In this document: positions 1 to 6,533 of the stretch, piece by piece
How the letters are laid out: each line of letters opens with the position of its first letter
How positions within the stretch are numbered: the stretch's first letter is position 1
Assembly: GCA_009920595.1 (NCBI GenBank)
Contig: RFZR01000059.1
Span: forward strand, 1 to 8,491
Direction of reading: 5' to 3'
Origin: Alphaproteobacteria bacterium
GTDB lineage: Bacteria > Pseudomonadota > Alphaproteobacteria > Rhizobiales > Beijerinckiaceae
Length of the DNA stretch: 8,491 bases
Notes under the pieces: generated by a model
Told to the model about the DNA's origin: nothing
Databases searched by the model: none
The model's input: only the letters and a program-made list of their open reading frames with translations
Position numbers and translations under genes: made by a program

Positions 1-678
1 ACGCTCTCCGTTGCTTCGATTTGCGCGATGCATCTGTCGCGTTTTGCAGAAGAGATTGTGATTTGGACCACGCCGCAATTCGGACTTGTCACGCTCTCCG
101 ATAAATTTACGACCGGCTCATCGATTATGCCGCAAAAACGCAATCCCGATGCGGCTGAACTCGTGCGTGCAAAATCAGGCCGCATCATCGGCGCACTCAC
201 ATCGCTTTTGATTGTGATGAAAGGTCTACCACTCACTTACGCCAAAGATATGCAAGAAGATAAAGAAGGCACATTTGATGCCCTTTCATCGCTTTCGCTT
301 TGTCTTGCCGCAATGAGTGGAATGGTGCGCGATATGACACCTGATCGCAAAGCGATGAAAAAGGCCGCAGGCTCAGGCTATGCTACGGCGACCGATCTCG
401 CCGATTGGCTTGTGCGCAGTTTGAAAATGCCGTTCCGCAACGCTCATCATGTCACCGGCAAAATTGTTGGCTTGGCTTCGGCTAAAAATATTGGCCTTGA
501 GAAGTTGTCGCTCGCCGAGATGCAATCAGTTGAGCCGAAGATCACAGCGGATGTGTTTACGGTTCTTGGTGTTGAAAAATCTGTGCGAAGCCGCACGAGT
601 TTTGGTGGCACCGCGCCCTCAAATGTCAAGCGCGAAGCACGGCGTTGGCTTACGCTCTTGAAGAAGGGCAAATCGTGA
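1..678 (+). CDS. argH: Argininosuccinate lyase, C-terminal part (5' end outside window)
   Basis: ArgH cleaves argininosuccinate to arginine and fumarate, the last step of arginine biosynthesis, as a cytoplasmic homotetramer. The reading frame is open from base 1 and gives 225 residues before TGA at 676-678; the family is usually about 460 residues, so roughly the N-terminal half is missing. The fumarase/aspartase superfamily signature GSSIMPQKRNPD lies at bases 115-150 and includes the flexible active-site serine loop. The ArgH-typical stretch KGLPLTYAKDMQEDKE follows at about 223-270, then the C-terminal region ending with an SFGGTAP-type segment. A methionine at base 28 is internal, because family homology continues upstream of it (frame reads TLSVASICAMHLSRFAEE). 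The stop overlaps the next start by one base (TGATG), suggesting translational coupling to the lipoprotein gene. Identity is secure. Confidence 0.96.
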   Translation, partial: TLSVASICAMHLSRFAEEIVIWTTPQFGLVTLSDKFTTGSSIMPQKRNPDAAELVRAKSGRIIGALTSLLIVMKGLPLTYAKDMQEDKEGTFDALSSLSLCLAAMSGMVRDMTPDRKAMKKAAGSGYATATDLADWLVRSLKMPFRNAHHVTGKIVGLASAKNIGLEKLSLAEMQSVEPKITADVFTVLGVEKSVRSRTSFGGTAPSNVKREARRWLTLLKKGKS

Positions 679-902
679 TGATTCGGATCGGTATGCTTAC
701 ACTCATTCTCGCAGCATCTTTGATGATCTCGGCCTGTGGCCGCAAAGGACCACTTGAACCGCCTAATGCGGCGACGCCCGATGCTGCGGCCGAGACGGCT
801 GCTGATCCCGTTTCGGGCGTACCCATTCCGAAAACAGCAAAGCCAAAGGCTCAACCCAAAACCGATTCAACTTCGCCTTTCCTTCTTGATCCGCTTTTAT
901 AA
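678..902 (+). CDS. lptM: Small LptM-like lipoprotein (YifL family)
   Basis: This is a 74-residue predicted lipoprotein. A short signal peptide (Arg3, hydrophobic core about residues 6-17) ends in the lipobox I-S-A-C with the lipidated Cys at 20. CGRKGPLEPP follows directly, the hallmark of the LptM/YifL family. The remainder is Pro/Ala-rich and probably disordered, ending in PFLLDPLL, a tail I recall from alphaproteobacterial members. In E. coli LptM binds the LPS translocon LptDE and assists its oxidative maturation; that role is inferred here from family only. I chose ATG 678 because it overlaps the argH stop and keeps the positive charge of the signal peptide; the ATG at 693 would lose Arg3, and a frame extension to 645 would bury the signal peptide. 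An argH-lptM-lysA order is common in Alphaproteobacteria. The gene symbol is by family resemblance. Confidence 0.85.
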   Translation: MIRIGMLTLILAASLMISACGRKGPLEPPNAATPDAAAETAADPVSGVPIPKTAKPKAQPKTDSTSPFLLDPLL

Positions 903-903
903 T
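898..903 (+). promoter_or_regulatory. Possible -10 element just upstream of lysA
   Basis: A perfect TATAAT hexamer overlaps the stop codon of the lipoprotein gene. I find no convincing -35 hexamer at 16-18 nt upstream. If it acts as a -10, transcription would start near base 910, only about 5 nt before the lysA ATG. The AT-rich match may be chance. Confidence 0.22.
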
Positions 904-914
904 TGATAGTTATC

Positions 915-2183
915 ATGACAAATTTCCAGTACCGAAATGGCGCACTTCATGTCGAAGATATTGATCTTCGTACAATCGCTTCGGAAGTCGGCACGCCCTT
1001 CTATTGCTATTCACATGCTGAGCTTGAAAAAAATTACAAAGTGTTTGCCGGCGCCTTTCAAGGTACGGATGCGCTTGTATGTTACGCGATGAAGGCCAAT
1101 TCCAATCAGGCGGTTCTAAAAACTTTTGCCACACTTGGTGCCGGTATGGATGTGGTCTCGGAAGGCGAGCTTCGTCGCGCACGCGCGGTCGGTGTTCCCG
1201 GATCAAAAATCACTTTTTCGGGTGTCGGCAAAACAGACCAAGAAATCAATTATGCGCTTGATCAATCGATCCATTGTTTCAATGTCGAATCGGAGCCTGA
1301 GCTGCTCCGCATATCGGCATTAGCGACGGCAAAAGGAACAAAAGCCAAGATTTCGATCCGTGTGAATCCGGATGTTGATGCCAAGACTCATGCTAAGATT
1401 TCTACCGGCAAAAGCGAGAATAAATTTGGTGTGCCGATTTCGCGCGCGCGCGATGTTTATCGCGAGGCTGCGGCGCTTCCGGGTATCATTGTTTCAGGCG
1501 TTGATATGCATATCGGCAGTCAAATCACCGATCTTCAACCCTTTGATGACGCATTCGCACTTTTAAGCGAATTTGTGGTGCAGTTGCGTGCGGATGGTCA
1601 TGCGATTGATCATCTCGATCTCGGCGGCGGACTTGGCGTACAATATCGTCCTGATAATTCACCACCGCCCCATCCTGATGATTATGCCGCGATCATTAAA
1701 AAACGTCTTGGTCATTTAAAGACAAAATATGTGCTTGAACCTGGCCGTTTGCTTGTGGCGAATGCCGGAATTCTCGTCACAAAAATCATCTATATGAAAG
1801 TTGGCGAAGGCAAAAACTTTGTGATCGTCGATGCGGCGATGAATGACATCATTCGCCCAACGCTTTACGAAGCCTATCACGACATCAAGCCCGTGCGTGA
1901 GCCATCGGTTAAAGACCCGCGCATCGTCGCCGATGTCGTTGGTCCCGTCTGTGAATCGGGCGACTACATCGCGTTGGGACGCGATCTTCCGCAATTGGAC
2001 GCAGGCGACCTCTTGGCTGTCATGTCAGGGGGTGCTTATGGCGCAGTGCAATCGGGCACTTATAATTCTCGACCCCTCATTCCAGAGGTTTTGGTCAAAG
2101 AAAAGAGTTTTGCGCTTATCCGCCCTCGCCAAACTTATGACGCGTTGTTGTCACAGGATCATATTCCCGCATGGTTGGCTTAA
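915..2183 (+). CDS. lysA: Diaminopimelate decarboxylase
   Basis: LysA is a cytoplasmic PLP enzyme that decarboxylates meso-diaminopimelate to L-lysine. The product is 422 residues, normal for the family. Visible fold-type III decarboxylase marks are the PLP-binding lysine K60 in CYAMKANSN, H199 in HIGSQI, the phosphate-binding glycine run G237-G239 (GGGLGV), EPGR at 275-278, and C346 in CESGD, the active-site cysteine that acts across the dimer interface. A YGAVQSGTYNSRP segment near the C terminus completes the pattern. I chose ATG 915 because homologues begin with a short MxxFxYRxGxLHxEDV-like stretch; a TTG at 903 would add only four residues. No clear Shine-Dalgarno precedes ATG 915. It follows the lipoprotein gene by 12 nt and precedes the TIGR02302 gene by 15 nt. 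Identity is very secure. Confidence 0.97.
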   Translation: MTNFQYRNGALHVEDIDLRTIASEVGTPFYCYSHAELEKNYKVFAGAFQGTDALVCYAMKANSNQAVLKTFATLGAGMDVVSEGELRRARAVGVPGSKITFSGVGKTDQEINYALDQSIHCFNVESEPELLRISALATAKGTKAKISIRVNPDVDAKTHAKISTGKSENKFGVPISRARDVYREAAALPGIIVSGVDMHIGSQITDLQPFDDAFALLSEFVVQLRADGHAIDHLDLGGGLGVQYRPDNSPPPHPDDYAAIIKKRLGHLKTKYVLEPGRLLVANAGILVTKIIYMKVGEGKNFVIVDAAMNDIIRPTLYEAYHDIKPVREPSVKDPRIVADVVGPVCESGDYIALGRDLPQLDAGDLLAVMSGGAYGAVQSGTYNSRPLIPEVLVKEKSFALIRPRQTYDALLSQDHIPAWLA

Positions 2184-2198
2184 GAAAGCGAGTGCTCC

Positions 2199-4703
2199 GT
2201 GAACGTAGACGACCCGTCCCGCTCACATAGACCGTTACCTAATCAAGACACGAAATCCCTGTTGAAGAGGGATGAGCCAACTTTCATGATCCCCGCGGCT
2301 TTAAGGCGTGGGCTCATCCTCGCTCGCCTTACACTCACCCTTGAACGATTATGGCCGTCAGTAGCGCTTGCTTTCGGTCTCCTCGCTTTGTTTCTGGTCT
2401 ATGCGTGGTCGTCTCTCGCCTTGCTAATGCCAACGCCTGTGCGTGTGATCATTCTTGGCGTGTTTTTCGCGGCCTTTGTTGCCATTATCTTTCAGACGTT
2501 TCGCATTTCGCTTCCTTCTGATCGCGAGGTCCTGCGTCATCTTGATGGTGCCGCACCAAACCCACATCAACATGCGCAAACGCTTCTTGATGAACCAAGC
2601 GGCGCGTCAACAACCCAAATCGCAGACGCCTTGTGGCGCGCGCATCAAAAGACAAGCGCCGACACTCTGCCCTCAAATCTCATTACAAAATGGCGTTCTA
2701 ATCTCACGGAACGCGATCCCTATGCACTGCGTTATCATGTACTGCTCATAGCCTTCGTCATGGGCCTCTTGGCAGGACCAGAAAAGTTCACGCGGCTTAT
2801 ATCGACCTTCTCTCTGAAAGATGCGAGCGCACTGACGGCGCCGCTCCCCGTTGAAGGATGGATTGATCCACCCGTCTATACCGGAATCCCGCCGATCTTC
2901 TTACAGTTTGCATCTTTACCTGATGATCACGTGATCAAACATCAAGTGCCTGTGGGCTCATCGCTTGTTCTTCGAACCGCAACCCAAGACACACTCTCTG
3001 TCACACCCGACTCTCAGTTTGAAGAGGTCGTTGCACCTGCAGGCGAAAGCCAAACCAGAGAAAAGCGCTGGCGTGTTAAAGGTAATGGGCTTTTCACAAT
3101 CAAATCTGATGATCATCCGAAGATCACGCTTTCATTAACTGCGATCCCTGACGTCGCACCAAGCGTCGCGCTTGACGAGATTAAAGATCAGAAGCGCGGG
3201 TCCGTCACCTTAACCTATCAAGCACATGATGATTACGGGTTGAAAAATATAACGCTTAAAGTTCTGGGCAAAGCGCCAAAAAGAGGCGAGGCACTTAAAG
3301 ATTCAGATCCGTTACGTGAGCCGCCGACGCTTACTCTTCCGGTTCCAAAGCACTCTAAAGAGATCGCGAGTGACTTTAAAATCTTGACGTCGATGATTCC
3401 TCCCGCATGGCAAGGCACTGAGGTGCGCGCCGAGCTCATCGCAACAGATGAGGCCGAGCAAATCACGAAGACGTCACCCTTTGTGATCGCTCTTCCTGAT
3501 CATCCGCATACGGATCGTCTTGCCCAAGCTCTTGATGAGCAAGGGCGAACGCTTCTTCAAAACTCGCATGAGCGACTCGCCGTTTTTGCTGATCTTGCGC
3601 TTCTCGCTCAAGCTCCGGATCTGTTTAATCTTGCAGCGGGAGTGCATCTTGGCCTTCGTGTAACCAAGCGCGACATTGATCAGGCAGGCACAAGAGAGGA
3701 TCTTCGCGACGCCGGCGATTCACTTCTTGCTTTAGCCGATATCGTTGATCAATCCTTTAAAAGTGATGTGCGTCGTGCCCTGGACGCAGCGCGCGAGAGA
3801 TTGCGCGAAGCACTTGAACAGAAGGCCGACAAAGACACCGTCCAAGAACGGCTCAAAGAATTTCGTGAAGCGCTTGATCGCTATCTTGAAGACTATGCCA
3901 AACGGGCGTTGAAACAAAAGCCGCAATCTCAACCGCCCTCAGCGCAATCAAAACCTTTACGTCAAAAAGATTTGAACGCGCTTCTCGATCGAATGGGCGA
4001 TCTTTTGAAGAAAGACGGCAATATTGATCCTCTGTTTCAATCACTTGAATCATTACTCGACTCTTTGCAAGCCGGCGAAGCCAATCCGCAAATCGGCGAA
4101 GGCGACCCCTCGGAGTCACTCGATAATGATCTTGATCGGTTGACTCGCGATCAACAAAAATTGCGCGATGAAACCTTCCGCGACTCGAATAAAGACGGGC
4201 CTTCAAATCAAGGCGCGTTAAAGGAGCAGCAACAGGAACTACGCGAATCTCTAAAGCAATTGAAAGAGGCCTTGAAGAAAAATGGCTTGCCGAACGGCGA
4301 AGCCTTTGACGACGCCGAACGAGCGATGCGCGATGCGGAATCTGCTCTTGGCGAAGGCGACGGACGCAACGCCGTGCGTCAACAGGAACAAGCGCTTAAA
4401 TCCTTGCGGCGGGGCGCTAAAGCGCTTGCCGATGCGCGCGATCCGAATGGTGCGGGACAAGGCCGTCCCGGCTCCGTAACAGGTCGGAATGGGCCAGCGA
4501 CGCAAAAGGATCCTTTCGGTCGCGATGTCGGCAAAGGATCAGCTGATGAAGATCTCAATCAGGATTATCGTGCCGGCTCTGAAAAAAATCAGAAATTGCT
4601 CGACATTCTGAAAGAGCTTCAATCACGTTCGGGCGATCCGACGCGGCCGCTTGAAGAGCGCGATTATCTTAAACGCTTGCTTGAACTTGATTCGCGCCCG
4701 TAA
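2199..4703 (+). CDS. TIGR02302/DUF4175 family membrane-anchored protein, function unknown
   Basis: This 834-residue protein is of unknown function; length and layout match the alphaproteobacterial TIGR02302 (DUF4175) family. A polar N-terminal leader of about 50 residues precedes hydrophobic helices at about 53-77, 82-99 and 179-193. The motif GWIDPPVYTGIPPIFL follows at about 217-232. A probable beta-rich region runs to about residue 410 and contains DDYGLKNITLKVL. Next comes a long charged helical region with coiled-coil character (about 510-740), a Gly/Pro/Asn-rich linker (about 745-775) and a conserved-looking tail, LLDILKELQSRSGDPTRPLEERDYLKRLL. Three helices with the N terminus inside would put the last 640 residues in the periplasm (inference). 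There is no cysteine anywhere. The low-complexity part is more charged and less Gln/Gly-rich than the family description I recall. The start is GTG 2199 with a weak ribosome site; ATG 2286 (residue 30) is an alternative. Confidence 0.88.
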   Translation: MNVDDPSRSHRPLPNQDTKSLLKRDEPTFMIPAALRRGLILARLTLTLERLWPSVALAFGLLALFLVYAWSSLALLMPTPVRVIILGVFFAAFVAIIFQTFRISLPSDREVLRHLDGAAPNPHQHAQTLLDEPSGASTTQIADALWRAHQKTSADTLPSNLITKWRSNLTERDPYALRYHVLLIAFVMGLLAGPEKFTRLISTFSLKDASALTAPLPVEGWIDPPVYTGIPPIFLQFASLPDDHVIKHQVPVGSSLVLRTATQDTLSVTPDSQFEEVVAPAGESQTREKRWRVKGNGLFTIKSDDHPKITLSLTAIPDVAPSVALDEIKDQKRGSVTLTYQAHDDYGLKNITLKVLGKAPKRGEALKDSDPLREPPTLTLPVPKHSKEIASDFKILTSMIPPAWQGTEVRAELIATDEAEQITKTSPFVIALPDHPHTDRLAQALDEQGRTLLQNSHERLAVFADLALLAQAPDLFNLAAGVHLGLRVTKRDIDQAGTREDLRDAGDSLLALADIVDQSFKSDVRRALDAARERLREALEQKADKDTVQERLKEFREALDRYLEDYAKRALKQKPQSQPPSAQSKPLRQKDLNALLDRMGDLLKKDGNIDPLFQSLESLLDSLQAGEANPQIGEGDPSESLDNDLDRLTRDQQKLRDETFRDSNKDGPSNQGALKEQQQELRESLKQLKEALKKNGLPNGEAFDDAERAMRDAESALGEGDGRNAVRQQEQALKSLRRGAKALADARDPNGAGQGRPGSVTGRNGPATQKDPFGRDVGKGSADEDLNQDYRAGSEKNQKLLDILKELQSRSGDPTRPLEERDYLKRLLELDSRP

Positions 4704-4725
4704 AGAGACAGCCGAAATAACGCGT

Positions 4726-4731
4726 AAAGGG
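4726..4731 (+). promoter_or_regulatory. Ribosome binding site of the YqaA-family gene
   Basis: AAAGGG sits 4 nt before ATG 4736 in the 32-nt gap after the TIGR02302 gene. It supports this start. The gap shows no clear promoter or terminator. Confidence 0.5.
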
Positions 4732-4735
4732 TCTC

Positions 4736-5317
4736 ATGCTCAGACGTTTATATGATTGGGTTGTCGCGCTTGCGGATCGTCGAAGCGCACCTTGGGCGCT
4801 GGGTCTTGTGGCTTTTTCCGAGAGCTCGGTCTTTATCGTGCCGCCTGATGTCTTACTTGCCCCCATGGCGCTTGCGCGACCTGATCTCGCTTGGCGTTAT
4901 GCCTTCATTTGCACTTTAGGTTCGGTTACCGGCGGTATTGTCGGTTATCTCATCGGCCATCTGCTTTTTGATACAGCGGGAATGTGGATTCTCACGCTCT
5001 ATGGCTATGCAGAAAAAGTTGACGCGGTAAAAGAGGCCTATGCGCATTATGGCGCGGCGCTTATTTTGCTCAAAGGCTTAACGCCCATTCCCTATAAGCT
5101 TGTATGTATCGTTTCAGGCGCGCTTGATTATAATTTTCCGCTTTTCGTTTTGTTATCAATCATCACACGCGGCGCGCGTTTTTATATTCTAGCAGGGCTT
5201 CTCAATAAATTCGGTGATCCTTTACGCCATTTTATTGAAAGACGTCTGGGTCTCGTCTTGAGTATTGTCACCGTGCTCACAATTCTTGGTATTATCGCTG
5301 CCGCAAAACTCGCCTGA
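4736..5317 (+). CDS. YqaA-type DedA/VTT-domain inner-membrane protein
   Basis: The product is a 193-residue multi-pass inner-membrane protein of the YqaA branch of the DedA/VTT (SNARE-associated) superfamily. Visible marks are FSESSVFIVPPDVLL at residues 27-41 (re-entrant-type segment with acidic E29 and D38), a glycine-rich GSVTGGIVGYLIG at 62-74, GLTPIPYK at 114-121 and ITRGARF at 143-149; the last two are the hallmark TPIPYK and basic (T-R-x-x-R) motifs. A final hydrophobic helix covers about 171-191. Some DedA relatives move undecaprenyl phosphate or phosphatidylethanolamine across the membrane; whether YqaA proteins do is not known to me, so lipid transport is only a hypothesis. Its stop overlaps the dsbB-like start by one base, so the two are likely coupled. 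A YqaA-DsbB pair recurs in Alphaproteobacteria. Confidence 0.88.
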   Translation: MLRRLYDWVVALADRRSAPWALGLVAFSESSVFIVPPDVLLAPMALARPDLAWRYAFICTLGSVTGGIVGYLIGHLLFDTAGMWILTLYGYAEKVDAVKEAYAHYGAALILLKGLTPIPYKLVCIVSGALDYNFPLFVLLSIITRGARFYILAGLLNKFGDPLRHFIERRLGLVLSIVTVLTILGIIAAAKLA

Positions 5318-5835
5318 TGGGATTGTCTTTGATGATGACGCGCTCATTAAACATCACTTATTTCACAGCACTGATTGTCACGCTGGGATCATTAGCCATT
5401 ATCAGCGGTGCTTGGTTTATTGAATTGGGTCTTGGCATTAAGCCTTGCCATCTTTGCCTCATCGGTCGACTGCCGCATTATTTTGGAATTCCGGTAGCCG
5501 CCGTGGCTGTTATTCTTGCGCGCTCAGGCACTCAGCTCCGCCTCGCGCGGACATTGCTCGTGCTGGCCGCTGCGATCTTTCTCGTGGGAACAGGCATTAG
5601 CGTCTATCACGCCGGTGTTGAATTCGGCGTATTTCAAGGACCCACAGATTGTACCGGCACACTCTCGCAACCTGAATCGGTGAATGACTTCTTGAAGCAG
5701 CTTGATACCGTCAAGATCGTGCGTTGCGATGAAGTGGCGATGCGGATTTTTGGTTTATCGCTTGCCGCGTGGAACGCAATCATCTGCTTTGGCTTGACCT
5801 TCATTGCATCACTCGGTGCACAAGGCCGCCGCTGA
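5317..5835 (+). CDS. dsbB: DsbB-family disulfide bond formation protein
   Basis: DsbB-type quinone reductases reoxidise the periplasmic thiol oxidase DsbA and pass electrons to ubiquinone. This 172-residue protein has about four hydrophobic helices (near 14-37, 49-64, 73-95 and 147-167). The first redox pair is C44-x-x-C47 in GIKPCHLC at the end of helix 1. The second periplasmic-loop pair is C112 (TDCTG) and C137 (VRCDE), with the family-like YHAGVE segment before it and a GLSLAAWN stretch at the last helix. All four catalytic cysteines are therefore present. The start at 5317 overlaps the YqaA stop as TGATG; ATG 5332 or 5335 would remove only five or six residues. No dsbA lies in the window. 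The gene ends 10 nt from the convergent HNH gene and no obvious hairpin terminator separates them. Confidence 0.9.
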   Translation: MGLSLMMTRSLNITYFTALIVTLGSLAIISGAWFIELGLGIKPCHLCLIGRLPHYFGIPVAAVAVILARSGTQLRLARTLLVLAAAIFLVGTGISVYHAGVEFGVFQGPTDCTGTLSQPESVNDFLKQLDTVKIVRCDEVAMRIFGLSLAAWNAIICFGLTFIASLGAQGRR

Positions 5836-5845
5836 GTTTTTGCGC

Positions 5846-6415
5846 TTACGGTTCGAGCTCCGAATCCCAATAGAGATAATCGAGCCAGCTCTCATGCAGA
5901 TAATTGGGCGGGAACAAACGTCCATTCTGATGAAGATCGAAAACGCTCGGCGCATAAGGTTGTTGGCGCGGATACATTTTCACTTGGCTCGGCAATTTGT
6001 CGCCTTTTGAAAGATTGCAAGGCGAACAGGCCGCGACGACATTTTCCCATTCGGTCTGACCGCCTTTCGAGCGCGGGATCACATGGTCGAAGGTCAGTTC
6101 CTCACGTGCGCCGCAATATTGGCACGCGAAGCGATCACGCAAAAACACATTGAACCGTGTGAAGGCCGGACTGCGTGAAGGCGGAATATAGGATTTCAAC
6201 GACACAACCGACGGCAAGCGGAATTCCGCGCCCGGACTGCGGATGGTCTTGTCGTAAAAGGAAACAATGTTCACGCGCTCAAGGAAGACGGCCTTGATTG
6301 TGTCCTGCCAGTTCCACAAAGACAGCGGGTAGTAACTCAAAGGCCGATAATCGGCATTGAGCACCAGCGCCGGACAGGCTTCCGGCGATACGGGTGGCGA
6401 AACATGGATCGTCAC
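5846..6415 (-). CDS. Stand-alone HNH endonuclease family protein
   Basis: This 189-residue protein has a complete HNH nuclease domain in its C-terminal half. Zinc-binding pairs are C98-x-x-C101 (CQYCG) and C130-x-x-C133 (CSPC). The core reads LTFDHVIPRSKGG with D110-H111, then N125 (WENVVAAC) and N134. The N-terminal ~90 residues (ALVLNADYRPLSYYPLSLWNWQDTIKAVFLERVNIV) match the N-terminal module usual in widely distributed chromosomal HNH proteins of this size. These are often annotated McrA-like, but the physiological role and DNA target are unknown. The start is GTG 6415: a strong ribosome site lies 8 nt upstream and no in-frame start precedes it. No methylase, specificity subunit or second nuclease is adjacent, so nothing suggests a restriction-modification system. 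It is the last gene of the leftward block. Confidence 0.9.
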   Translation of the reverse strand: MTIHVSPPVSPEACPALVLNADYRPLSYYPLSLWNWQDTIKAVFLERVNIVSFYDKTIRSPGAEFRLPSVVSLKSYIPPSRSPAFTRFNVFLRDRFACQYCGAREELTFDHVIPRSKGGQTEWENVVAACSPCNLSKGDKLPSQVKMYPRQQPYAPSVFDLHQNGRLFPPNYLHESWLDYLYWDSELEP

Positions 6416-6423
6416 CGGACCAG

Positions 6424-6433
6424 CTCCTCCTCC
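6424..6433 (-). promoter_or_regulatory. Strong Shine-Dalgarno sequence of the HNH gene
   Basis: On the minus strand this reads GGAGGAGGAG and ends 8 nt before the GTG start at 6415. It fixes the otherwise uncertain non-ATG start and is the strongest ribosome site in the window. Confidence 0.7.
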
Positions 6434-6465
6434 AATCGAAAAGATCGAATCTTAGCGATGGGGAT

Positions 6466-6495
6466 AATCTAACGGGCCTGTGTCAGGATTGTGAA
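6466..6495 (-). promoter_or_regulatory. Candidate sigma-70-type promoter for the HNH gene
   Basis: On the minus strand a TTCACA -35 (6495-6490, five of six to consensus) and a TAGATT -10 (6471-6466, four of six) are separated by 18 nt, inside the 118-nt gap before the HNH gene. The predicted transcript would have a leader of about 40 nt. This is motif matching by eye only. The rest of the gap shows no clear terminator for the upstream dehydrogenase gene. Confidence 0.3.
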
Positions 6496-6533
6496 GCCCT
6501 GATTTTGAGGTTTTGCCCCCAATAGCCGGGAGA

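Noticed and set aside
645..680. Upstream start at 645 for the lipoprotein gene
   Set aside because: It would put 11 extra residues before the signal peptide and overlap argH by 34 bases; ATG 678 gives a normal lipoprotein signal and a one-base overlap.
447..854. Minus-strand open frame of 135 codons opposite argH and the lipoprotein gene
   Set aside because: It lies antisense to two well-identified genes, has no recognisable domain and has a Cys/Arg-rich composition typical of a shadow frame.
903..917. TTG at 903 as the lysA start
   Set aside because: It adds only four residues not matched by the usual LysA N terminus; ATG 915 fits better, though the TTG cannot be strictly excluded.
1441..1452. 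Run of six CG dinucleotides, a possible Z-DNA-forming tract
   Set aside because: It is short, lies inside lysA and encodes an Arg-Ala-Arg stretch; nothing suggests a function.
2924..2937. Perfect 14-bp palindrome TGATCACGTGATCA
   Set aside because: It is inside the TIGR02302 coding region (encoding part of DDHVIK) and is explained by two GATC sites flanking a CACGTG; a single coding occurrence does not support a regulatory site.
4096..4362. Repeated GGCGAAGGCGAC within the TIGR02302 gene
   Set aside because: The two copies encode Gly-Glu-Gly-Asp turns in a low-complexity charged region and have no regular spacing; they reflect protein composition, not a DNA element.
5846..6415. HNH nuclease as part of a restriction or defence system
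   Set aside because: There is no methylase, specificity or other defence gene nearby, and the neighbours are core metabolic and envelope genes.
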